Source: Bacteroidales bacterium (GTDB taxonomy: Bacteria; Bacteroidota; Bacteroidia; Bacteroidales; Lentimicrobiaceae). From it: a stretch of 64,000 nucleotides of DNA. The notes under the pieces were generated by a model that saw only the letters and a program-made list of their open reading frames with translations, was not told the DNA's origin and did no database searches. A program made the position numbers and the translations under genes. This document shows, piece after piece, positions 36,655 to 44,509 of the stretch. How positions within the stretch are numbered: position 1 is the first letter of the stretch; every line of letters begins with the position of its first letter. The stretch lies in the NCBI GenBank assembly GCA_016705005.1, contig JADIZB010000041.1, forward strand, positions 1-64,000, given 5' to 3'.

Positions 36655-38373
36655 TCAGGCCTCGAGCCAGAGATATCCGTAAGGGGCAATGGTAAAAGGT
36701 GTTTCCACCTGTTTCCCGTTGAAGAGATTTACAAATTCGGTGTTGTTGTCGTCGATGGCTTTGATGGTGATTTCTCTGCCCGACAGGTTGTTGAGCACCA
36801 GCACCCGTTCTCCCGGCATCGACCTGAAATAGGCCAGTACCGGTTTTTCATGTCCCTCGCGGGGTGAAATCTCAAGGGTAGCCCAATGGTTATCGCCCCG
36901 GCCGAACACCGGCCACTGACCACGTATGCTGAGCTGTTTCCGAAGACAGGAATTAACCACCGATGTCAGCGATCCGGGATCTTCGAGTTCGGTGGCTGTT
37001 TTCTTCCAGTCCATGGGTCCGCGCACAAAATAGCGGGTATCGTCTTTGCCGGTCTCGATTTTAAAACGGGCATAAAAGTCTTCGTCGTTGAGCCTGGCAA
37101 ATTCATCACCGTAATAGATGATCGGTGTTCCGGGCAGGGTGAGCATGATGCTGTAAGCAAGCCCGATTTTTCGCGGATCCCGGTCGAGCAGTTCCGCCAG
37201 GCGGGCTGAGATGCCTTCGCCTACCCTGAAATCCCATCGTTTATCTTTGCAGTAGTGGCCATGGATGATGGCCCTGTCTTCGGGCGTCACCATTTCGAGC
37301 GTAAGCTCATCGTGCAGCCTCAGGAACATGAACCACTGATTTTCAGGGGCTATGTCAGGGGTAACTGAGGGGTGCAATACTTCAAGCACCGGTGTGGCAT
37401 CCTCAATGGCCATCGATTTGAAAATCATCGGCATCAGCGGGAAATGGTAGCCCGCATGACATTCATCACCATTTCCAAAGTATTTGACAACTTCTTTGGG
37501 CGGTTGGCAGGCTTCGGCCAGCAGCAGGGTATTGGGCCTGACATGGTCGAGCACGGCCCTGAATATTTTAATGATGGTATGCGTCTGCGGGAGATTTTCG
37601 CAATCGGTTCCGTCTTCTTTCCAGATGTAGGGAATGGCATCGGCCCTGAAACCGTCGAGACCCTGACTGAGCCAGAAAAGCAGTATCCTGCTGATCTCAA
37701 TCAGCACATCGGGATTTTTATAGTTGAGGTCGGGCTGGAATTCAAAGAAGCGGTGAAAAAAGTACCAGTCGCCCGACTTCTCCCAGTTACTCGGGCACAT
37801 GCCCTTGAACAGCAGGCGGGTTTCCTTGTATTTGTTGGTGTCCTTGTTCCAGATGTAATAATTCCTGAAAGGATTTTCAGGTCCTTTTCGCGACTCCACA
37901 AACCAGGGATGTTCTTCTGATGTGTGGTTCATGGCAATGTCGAAAATAACACGCAAGCCGCGGGCATGGGCTTCAGCCAGGAAGTCACGGAAAGCTTTCT
38001 GCTTCAACTCTGCGCTGGAATCAACGGGCAATCCAAGCAGGTCGGCCCTGATGTTCCTGTAATCGCGGATGTCGAATCCGGCATCCCTCATCGGTGAATC
38101 GAGAATGGGCAGCAGCCAGATACAGGTTGCCCCGAGTTCTTTCAGATGATCCAGTTTTTCGACCAGCCCGTTAAAAGTACCGGCAAAGAAATCAACATAC
38201 AACGAATAGACCACTGCTTCCTTGTACCAGCCTTCAGGCTGAAGCCCGAAGTGGTTTGAAGTACGCGCAATTTCCAGCTCTTTCAGCAGGAGTTCAAGTT
38301 TATTGTTACTTTCCGTGCCCGGATATAGTTCATGCCATGCTTCCTTTATTCTGTCCAGTGGGCTGATATTCAT
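36655..38373 (-). CDS. GH13 enzyme resembling trehalose synthase
   Basis: The 572-residue cytosolic GH13 protein has the TIM-barrel signatures: VYSLYVDFFAGTFNG, the second conserved region DIAMNHTS, the nucleophile region GFRADAIPY, the general acid in LLAEACQ and LRLHDELTLEMVT. The last string is the characteristic trehalose synthase (maltose glucosyltransferase) form of region IV. The usual TreS-linked MaK maltokinase domain is absent. A trehalose synthase/alpha-glucosidase role is likely but subfamily needs confirmation. Not exported; a GCAAATTTAA element at 38411 reads TAAATTTG on this strand and may be its promoter -7 box. Confidence 0.88.
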   Translation of the reverse strand: MNISPLDRIKEAWHELYPGTESNNKLELLLKELEIARTSNHFGLQPEGWYKEAVVYSLYVDFFAGTFNGLVEKLDHLKELGATCIWLLPILDSPMRDAGFDIRDYRNIRADLLGLPVDSSAELKQKAFRDFLAEAHARGLRVIFDIAMNHTSEEHPWFVESRKGPENPFRNYYIWNKDTNKYKETRLLFKGMCPSNWEKSGDWYFFHRFFEFQPDLNYKNPDVLIEISRILLFWLSQGLDGFRADAIPYIWKEDGTDCENLPQTHTIIKIFRAVLDHVRPNTLLLAEACQPPKEVVKYFGNGDECHAGYHFPLMPMIFKSMAIEDATPVLEVLHPSVTPDIAPENQWFMFLRLHDELTLEMVTPEDRAIIHGHYCKDKRWDFRVGEGISARLAELLDRDPRKIGLAYSIMLTLPGTPIIYYGDEFARLNDEDFYARFKIETGKDDTRYFVRGPMDWKKTATELEDPGSLTSVVNSCLRKQLSIRGQWPVFGRGDNHWATLEISPREGHEKPVLAYFRSMPGERVLVLNNLSGREITIKAIDDNNTEFVNLFNGKQVETPFTIAPYGYLWLEA

Positions 38374-38498
38374 TGCTTTGGTATATTTGTTGAACGTTGC
38401 ATTTCAGAATGCAAATTTAATTTTTATTGGCGTAAGTGAGTTGGCCCCTGTTTGTTTTTTATCTTAGTATCGGGTTTTATTCAACATTTTCTTTTCTC

Positions 38499-39746
38499 AT
38501 GGGGCCAAAGCATTGGTACAGAAGACTGTCAGGTCTGATCGTTACGGTCATACTACTGTTGTGGGTCTTTCCCTTGCAAGCCCAGTACAATTATTTTGAC
38601 CTTCCTTTTGGCCGCAACAGGATGACCATTCCTTTCGGGAATTTCGACAACATTGTCATCATCGATGCCACCATCAATGATTCGGTGCCCATAAAACTGA
38701 TTCTCGACAGCGGGGTAGAGGGCATCATTCTGACCGATATGGATATTGCCGGACTGTTTGCTGACCGCTGTGTAAGGAATTTCAGGGTGACTGCTCCGGG
38801 AACCATAGAGCTGCTTGAGGCCTGTATAACTTCACCGGTATTGGTAAAGGTTGGCGGACTTATGCCGTCTATAACCAATCTTATATTGCTGAATGAAGAC
38901 TATTTCTCACTGGAGAGCTACATCGGTACAAAAGTTCACGGACTGATCGGTATGGAAAGGTTCAGGAATATGGTGGTCACCACCAACTACAATCGCAACC
39001 TGATTACCTTTGTCAGACCCTCTCACTATAGAATTCCTGATCATGCTGAAATCATTCCGATCAGCATCAGCAGGGGCAAACCCTATATGAATGCCAGGGT
39101 TGAATTCGACAATGGAACAATCCGGGACCTTTGGCTGCTGATCGATTCGGGTGCCAATCATCCCTTGTTGCTGGAATACAACAGCCTCGGAGGGTATAAA
39201 CCTCAGAAGACAATCGAAGCCACCATTGGCAAAGGGCTGGCCGGCAACATGAAAGGAGAGTTTGCCCGCGTCGGATGGCTTATGCTGGGCAATCTCAGGC
39301 TCGATAATCCCATTACTTCGTTTACCGATTCTTACCTTCCCGGGAATTCGGACGTACGTCTCCACAGAAATGGTACGCTTGGCTCCGGAGCCTTGTCAAG
39401 GTTCAGAGTCACTTTTGATTATTCACGTGAGCGTCTTATCCTGCAGAAGGGATCGGATTTCAGACGCCCGTTTGAATACAACATGAGTGGGATTACCCTG
39501 AAAACATTGGGCTCAATGTTTAATGTATATGAAGTCAGCGATATCATTCCCGGATCCCCTGCCGAAATTGCCGGGATCAGAACAGGAGATATTCTGCTGT
39601 CCATTGATCAGACCTTCACTTTCACCATGACTTTGGGTGAAGTAAATAAAAAACTCAGCGCCGGTGACGGTATCAGGGTTAACCTGATGCTGAGCCGCGA
39701 AGGGACACAGATGGAGGTCAGACTCAGGTTAAAGAAACTGATCTGA
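38499..39746 (+). CDS. Exported retropepsin-like aspartic protease with PDZ domain
   Basis: The 415-residue protein is read from the ATG at 38499, which precedes a good signal peptide (WYRRLSGLIVTVILLLWVFP, then LQAQ); a GTG start further upstream adds 21 residues. It has two retropepsin-type half-sites, LILDSGVEG (Asp70) and LLIDSGANH (Asp216), with DSG in place of DTG, and a C-terminal PDZ domain (about 330-415, IIPGSPAEIAGIRTGDILLS). Such double-domain proteases occur widely in Bacteroidota. It is exported; the substrate is unknown. Confidence 0.85.
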   Translation: MGPKHWYRRLSGLIVTVILLLWVFPLQAQYNYFDLPFGRNRMTIPFGNFDNIVIIDATINDSVPIKLILDSGVEGIILTDMDIAGLFADRCVRNFRVTAPGTIELLEACITSPVLVKVGGLMPSITNLILLNEDYFSLESYIGTKVHGLIGMERFRNMVVTTNYNRNLITFVRPSHYRIPDHAEIIPISISRGKPYMNARVEFDNGTIRDLWLLIDSGANHPLLLEYNSLGGYKPQKTIEATIGKGLAGNMKGEFARVGWLMLGNLRLDNPITSFTDSYLPGNSDVRLHRNGTLGSGALSRFRVTFDYSRERLILQKGSDFRRPFEYNMSGITLKTLGSMFNVYEVSDIIPGSPAEIAGIRTGDILLSIDQTFTFTMTLGEVNKKLSAGDGIRVNLMLSREGTQMEVRLRLKKLI

Positions 39747-39936
39747 CGTAATGTTTTCAGATCCGAAAGGCAACCATGCATTCCCGAATTGCATTGCTTT
39801 GGAAGCCTTAACTTCAAATGATCACAGACGGTGCCGGACATTCCAGCCTGTCCGGGAATCAATTGTTTTTCGTATTTTTGAAGCTTCATTCCCGCAGCGG
39901 GTGCAGATTATTCCGGTAAAATCAAGTCAGTCCATT

Positions 39937-41817
39937 ATGCAAATCACAACATTCTTAAAATATTACAGGCAATCGTTCGTATTGCTGATCATTTTTTTGT
40001 TTAACCCTGTACTTTCCTTTGCTCAGCAACAGGGAGAACTGCGGGTTGAACCCCCTTGCTGGTGGGCCGGTATGAAGCATGACCAGCTTCAGCTGCTCGT
40101 ATACGGAAAGGACATTGCCGCTACAACCGTTAACTTCAGTTACCCTGGAGTTACCCTGAAGGAGACGGTTAAAGTTGAGAATCCGGATTACCTGTTCCTT
40201 ACATTGTCTCTTGGTAAAAAGGTGAAACCCGGCGTTTTCGACCTTGTATTCACTTCGGGAGGCAAAAAGGTGTTCAGTTACCCTTATGAAATCAGGCAGC
40301 GAAGGGATGGTTCAGCCGGGCGTACCGGCTTTACCCCGGCCGATGTGGTTTATCTGCTGATGCCCGACCGTTTTGCCAATGGTGATCCGTCGAACGACAA
40401 CATGCCGGGTATGCTTGAGCAGGCCGACAGGACAAAGCCTTCGGGCAGGCATGGCGGCGATATCGCAGGAATCAGAAAGAACCTGGGATACTTCAACGAC
40501 CTTGGCATAACCACATTATGGATAAACCCCCTGCTTGAGAACAACAACCCGGCATTTACCTACCATGGCTATGCCATTACCGACTTTTACAGGGTAGATC
40601 CACGTTATGGATCCAATGCCGATTATACTGCCCTGGTTGATGATGCCCATAAAAAGGGACTGAAAGTGATCATGGATATGGTGTTCAATCATTGTGGCAT
40701 TAATCACTGGTTTATCAATAACCTGCCCCAGAAAAACTGGATCCATCAGTTTCCTGAATACACCCGATCTAATTTCAGGGCCGAATCCCTTACCGATCCC
40801 TATGCTTCTGAAGCCGACCGGAACCGGATGCTGCAGGGTTGGTTCGATACCAACATGCCCGATCTTGACCAGCGCAATCCGTTGCTAAAGGAGTACCTGA
40901 TCCAGAACAGCATCTGGTGGGTTGAATTTGCTGATCTCGATGGCATACGCCTCGATACACAGCCCTATCCCTATAAAGAGATGTTGACTGCCTGGACTGA
41001 CAGGATTTTTAAGGAATATCCTTCTTTCAACCTGGTGGGTGAAGCATGGTTGCAGAAAGAGTCGATGACAGCTTACTATCAGAAGGATGCCATCGTAGGT
41101 GATGGCTACAACTCCGGCATGCCTTCGGTGACAGATTTTCCTTTATATACGGCCATGAACCGTGCATTTACCGAGAACGAAGGCTGGTCGGAAGGGTTGG
41201 CCCGACTCTATTATGTGCTGGCCCAGGATTTTTTGTATGCCAACCCTTCCTACAACCTTATTTTTCTCGATAACCATGACCTGAACCGCTATTTTAATTC
41301 GGTTGGCAGGGACCTGCCCGCTCTGAAGATGGCCCTGGCTTTTCTTTTGACAACCCGTGGAATTCCACAGATATATTATGGAACTGAATTACTGATGGAT
41401 GGCAGGGAAAGTGACGGGCATGGTGAAATCCGTAAGGATTTTCCGGGGGGGTGGCCAGGTGATCAGGCAGATGCATTTACCCGACATGGCAGGACCGATT
41501 TACAGAACGAAGCATTTGATTATCTGCGGAAACTGCTGAAATACCGGAAAGAGTGTAAAGCCATCACAGCCGGGACTCTGAAGCACTTTATTCCGGAAAA
41601 CGGACTTTATACCTATTTCCGTAAGAATGGTGATCAGACGGTTATGGTGGTGATCAACAGGAACAATGAGGAAAAAAGCATGAAGATGAGCCGGTTTGAA
41701 GAATGTACCGCCGGGTATTCTAATGGTTTCGACGTTATTTACGGCAGAACAGTATCTCTTGGTCAGGAAATGAGTTTTCCGGCACGCTCCGCAACAATAT
41801 ATGAACTCAAAAAATAG
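39937..41817 (+). CDS. Exported neopullulanase/cyclomaltodextrinase (SusA-like GH13)
   Basis: The 626-residue protein starts at the Met before signal peptide region QITTFLKYYRQSFVLLII; the longer frame adds 62 residues that overlap the preceding gene's end. It has an N-terminal beta domain (about 28-125), then GH13 with MDMVFNHCG, DGIRLDTQPY (nucleophile Asp), LVGEAWLQ (acid Glu) and FLDNHDLNRY. This order is the SusA/neopullulanase type that breaks down malto-oligosaccharides in the periplasm. Together with the TreS-like enzyme it points to glucan use, although no SusC/SusD pair is in the window. Confidence 0.9.
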   Translation: MQITTFLKYYRQSFVLLIIFLFNPVLSFAQQQGELRVEPPCWWAGMKHDQLQLLVYGKDIAATTVNFSYPGVTLKETVKVENPDYLFLTLSLGKKVKPGVFDLVFTSGGKKVFSYPYEIRQRRDGSAGRTGFTPADVVYLLMPDRFANGDPSNDNMPGMLEQADRTKPSGRHGGDIAGIRKNLGYFNDLGITTLWINPLLENNNPAFTYHGYAITDFYRVDPRYGSNADYTALVDDAHKKGLKVIMDMVFNHCGINHWFINNLPQKNWIHQFPEYTRSNFRAESLTDPYASEADRNRMLQGWFDTNMPDLDQRNPLLKEYLIQNSIWWVEFADLDGIRLDTQPYPYKEMLTAWTDRIFKEYPSFNLVGEAWLQKESMTAYYQKDAIVGDGYNSGMPSVTDFPLYTAMNRAFTENEGWSEGLARLYYVLAQDFLYANPSYNLIFLDNHDLNRYFNSVGRDLPALKMALAFLLTTRGIPQIYYGTELLMDGRESDGHGEIRKDFPGGWPGDQADAFTRHGRTDLQNEAFDYLRKLLKYRKECKAITAGTLKHFIPENGLYTYFRKNGDQTVMVVINRNNEEKSMKMSRFEECTAGYSNGFDVIYGRTVSLGQEMSFPARSATIYELKK

Positions 41818-41882
41818 TGCTTTAATTGCCTGATTTCCTGGTTTAACCATTCCCATTCTGAAACGCTCAACGCTCTGTAACA

Positions 41883-42698
41883 TTGATACCCAAATCCAGG
41901 AAGAAACGCAGGAAGATTGCACCGGTTAAACTATACCTTGCCAGCGGAATTGCCCTGATCCTGGCCATTGTTGCCGGGCCTGCCATCTACAGGTATTCTG
42001 TTGCATTCTTCAGGAGCGGATATTCCTTTTCGGCAGCCGAGCAATACCATAATCTGAAAAGTTTCGGTGTACCCATCCCGGGCGGCTACAAAGTTCATGG
42101 AATAGATGTGTCGCATCACCAGGGCAAAATCAACTGGACAGAGGTCGATACCATGGATGTGAATGGCATCAGGATTGATTTTGCCTTTCTGAAAGCTACT
42201 GAAGGGATTACCAGGCAGGATCGTCAGTTTGAGCGGAACTGGAAAAAAACAAAGGAAGTGGGGATCATGCGGGGAGCTTATCATTTCTTCCATCCGTCGC
42301 GCAATGCTGCTGAACAGGCACGGAATTTTATCAGGGAGGTGAAGCTTGAGCCGGGCGATCTGCCGCCGGTACTTGATATTGAAAAAAGCAACCGTCAGTC
42401 AAAGAAAGTGATTGTTGACGGGGCGCTCGAATGGTGCCGCCTCATCGAGGAGCATTATGGTGTAAAGCCGATCATTTATACCAGTCCAGGATTCTACAAC
42501 AAATACCTGACCGACGATTTCGGTGATTATACCCTCTGGATTGCTCATTATTACAAGGATCTGCCCCGGATGACCCACCGTAAATGGCAGTTCTGGCAGC
42601 ATACCGACAAGGCAAAAATCAACGGAATCAGCAAGGGGGTTGATCTGAATGTGTTCAATGGGAGCCTGTCGAAGCTTAAGCGGATGTGTGTTGAGTAA
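41883..42698 (+). CDS. GH25 lysozyme family protein
   Basis: The 271-residue protein appears to start with TTG, since no ATG is in frame before the catalytic domain. It has one N-terminal membrane segment or signal anchor (about 17-36) and a GH25 domain (about 70-265) with GIDVSHHQG (Asp75) and PPVLDIEKSN (Asp165, Glu167), the conserved catalytic DxE. GH25 enzymes cleave the peptidoglycan glycan chain. The final QFWQHTDKAKINGI block completes the family pattern. Confidence 0.9.
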   Translation: MIPKSRKKRRKIAPVKLYLASGIALILAIVAGPAIYRYSVAFFRSGYSFSAAEQYHNLKSFGVPIPGGYKVHGIDVSHHQGKINWTEVDTMDVNGIRIDFAFLKATEGITRQDRQFERNWKKTKEVGIMRGAYHFFHPSRNAAEQARNFIREVKLEPGDLPPVLDIEKSNRQSKKVIVDGALEWCRLIEEHYGVKPIIYTSPGFYNKYLTDDFGDYTLWIAHYYKDLPRMTHRKWQFWQHTDKAKINGISKGVDLNVFNGSLSKLKRMCVE

Positions 42699-43277
42699 GT
42701 CCCGGGGAAAAGCTCAAAGCTCAAAGTTCAAAGTTCCAAGTTCAAAGCTCAAAGCTCAAAGTTCCAGGTTCAAAGTTTACCCGCCGAAGGAGGGTTTATC
42801 CGCCGAAGGAGGGCAGTCAGGCGCGAAAATCAGTGTTCATCGGTGTTATTCGCATTCGACTAAGAAGTGACCTAAACGACGGTGAGCAACAAGATGATCA
42901 TAAGTCTATTGTGCTCTATTGTGCCTATTGTGGTAAAAAAACAGAGTAAGCAGTAGGCAGTTAGCAGGTATGAGTTTTGAGTAATGAGTAATGAGTAATG
43001 AGTAATGAGTAATGAGTAAGGAGTAAGGAGTAAGGAGTAAGGAGTAAGGAGTAAGGAGTAAGGAGTAAGGAGTGAGGAGTAAGGAGCCTGTCCCTCGTCG
43101 CCACGTTTCTTATTGAGTAAGGAGTGAAGAGAATGAGTGGTAATTGGCAAATTTTATATCGTAAATCGCAAATCGTAAATTTTTAATTCGTCATTCCCCG
43201 CCTATGCTGCGCTTCCGCGGGGCAGGCGTCATTTTTACCCTGAGCGCAGTCGAAGGGCGTTATTCGTAATTCTATAT
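42699..43277. repeat. Simple-repeat region with heptamer tandem array
   Basis: At 42705-42780 variants of GCTCAAAGTTCAAAGTTCCA alternate, then CCGCCGAAGGAGGG occurs twice (42781-42812). From about 42978 to 43086 the heptamers GAGTAAT (five times) and GAGTAAG (about nine times) run head to tail. The frame reading LLTPYSLLLTPYSLL is this repeat, not a gene. The end (43190-43260) is a separate repeat containing CCCCGC...GCGGGG. Confidence 0.85.
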
Positions 43278-44441
43278 TCAGAATGCTTTTTTCAACTGCT
43301 CCAGAGCCTGCAAAAGCGTTGCACGCGGACAAGCCAGGTTCAGCCGCATAAAACCTGAACCTCCGGGGCCAAACTGGGTGCCTTCGTTCAGGCCGAGACC
43401 GGCTTTTTCAATCATGAATTTCTTCAGCTCTTTGTCATTCATTCCGGTGGCACTGAAATCGAGCCAGGCCATATAGGTCGCTTCGGGAATAATCACCCTG
43501 ACCAGGGGCAGGTGTTGTGCGGCAAAACCGGTCAGCGTCCTGATGTTACCCTCTATGTAGTCGAGCAACTGTTCAAGCCAGGCATCGCCAAACGTATAGG
43601 CTGCTTCAGAGGCGACATTGCCAAAGACATTCCCCAGCTCTATGTGCATGGCATCCAGTACTTTCCGGTATTTTTTCATCAGGGTGGGATTGCTGATGAT
43701 CACCGATGCCGTTGCCATTCCGGCCATATTGAATGTTTTGCTGGGCGCAGTCATGGTGACGGTGTTTTCGGCAATTTCAGGCGAAAGTGAGGCAAGCACG
43801 GTATGTTTGTAACCCCGGTTGACGAGGTCGCCATGAATTTCGTCTGATATCATCAGGACATTGTATTTCAGGCAGATATCGGCCATTGTTTTCAGTTCGG
43901 CGGCGGTCCAGGCATTGCCCCCCGGATTCTGCGGGTTGCTGATGATCAGCATCTTTGCGCCCTCACGACAGGATTGTTCCAGGTTTTCAAAATCCATGCG
44001 GTACCGCCCGTTTTCCATGATCAGCTGGTTGTAAACCAGTCTGCGTCCATGCTTCTTAACCGCATCGAAAAAAGGAAAGTAAACCGGTGGCTGGATAATG
44101 ATTTTATCCCTGCGTTTGCTGAAAGCCAGCACCGCCATATTCAGCGCAGGGACGATTCCCGGTGAGAATGCTACCCATTCCTTACGGATTTCCCAATGGT
44201 GCCGGCGTTTCAGCCACCCGATAAGCGAATTGAAATAGGATTCCGGGCGTATGGAATATCCAAGAATTTCATGCGATGCCCGGTTACGGATTGCTTCCAG
44301 TATAAAATGGGGTGTACGGAAATCCATATCGGCCACCCACATCGGGATGACCTGATCGTTGCCGAAAAAAAACTGCCGCAGATCGTACTTGACGCAGGCT
44401 GTGTTGCTGCGGTCGATGATTTCATCAAAATTGTATTTCAT
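43278..44441 (-). CDS. patB: MalY/PatB family cystathionine beta-lyase / aminotransferase
   Basis: The 387-residue protein is a fold-type I PLP enzyme with PMWVADMDFRTP, ISNPQNPGGNAWT, MISDEIHGDLV and the PLP-binding Lys235 in APSKTFNMAG. These are the MalY/PatB hallmarks. Such enzymes cleave cystathionine or cysteine conjugates (C-S lyase). A perfect 14-bp inverted repeat lies just upstream of the start codon. Length is typical. Confidence 0.92.
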   Translation of the reverse strand: MKYNFDEIIDRSNTACVKYDLRQFFFGNDQVIPMWVADMDFRTPHFILEAIRNRASHEILGYSIRPESYFNSLIGWLKRRHHWEIRKEWVAFSPGIVPALNMAVLAFSKRRDKIIIQPPVYFPFFDAVKKHGRRLVYNQLIMENGRYRMDFENLEQSCREGAKMLIISNPQNPGGNAWTAAELKTMADICLKYNVLMISDEIHGDLVNRGYKHTVLASLSPEIAENTVTMTAPSKTFNMAGMATASVIISNPTLMKKYRKVLDAMHIELGNVFGNVASEAAYTFGDAWLEQLLDYIEGNIRTLTGFAAQHLPLVRVIIPEATYMAWLDFSATGMNDKELKKFMIEKAGLGLNEGTQFGPGGSGFMRLNLACPRATLLQALEQLKKAF

Positions 44442-44443
44442 AG

Positions 44444-44495
44444 TTATTGCCGGAATGAGTAATAGCAGGCGCTAAAATAACCATTCCGGCAATAA
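44444..44495 (-). terminator. Perfect 14-bp hairpin between the S74 and patB genes
   Basis: TTATTGCCGGAATG (44444-44457) is perfectly complementary to CATTCCGGCAATAA (44482-44495). It lies 15 bp after the S74 gene stop and 3 bp before the patB start, so it can terminate the S74 message and also mask patB's start region. Confidence 0.65.
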
Positions 44496-44509
44496 GAGAC
44501 ACCTTTGCC

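Noticed and set aside
36655..41817. Complete starch-utilisation (Sus) locus
   Set aside because: Two GH13 enzymes are present but no SusC/SusD pair or SusR-like regulator is nearby, and they are on opposite strands.
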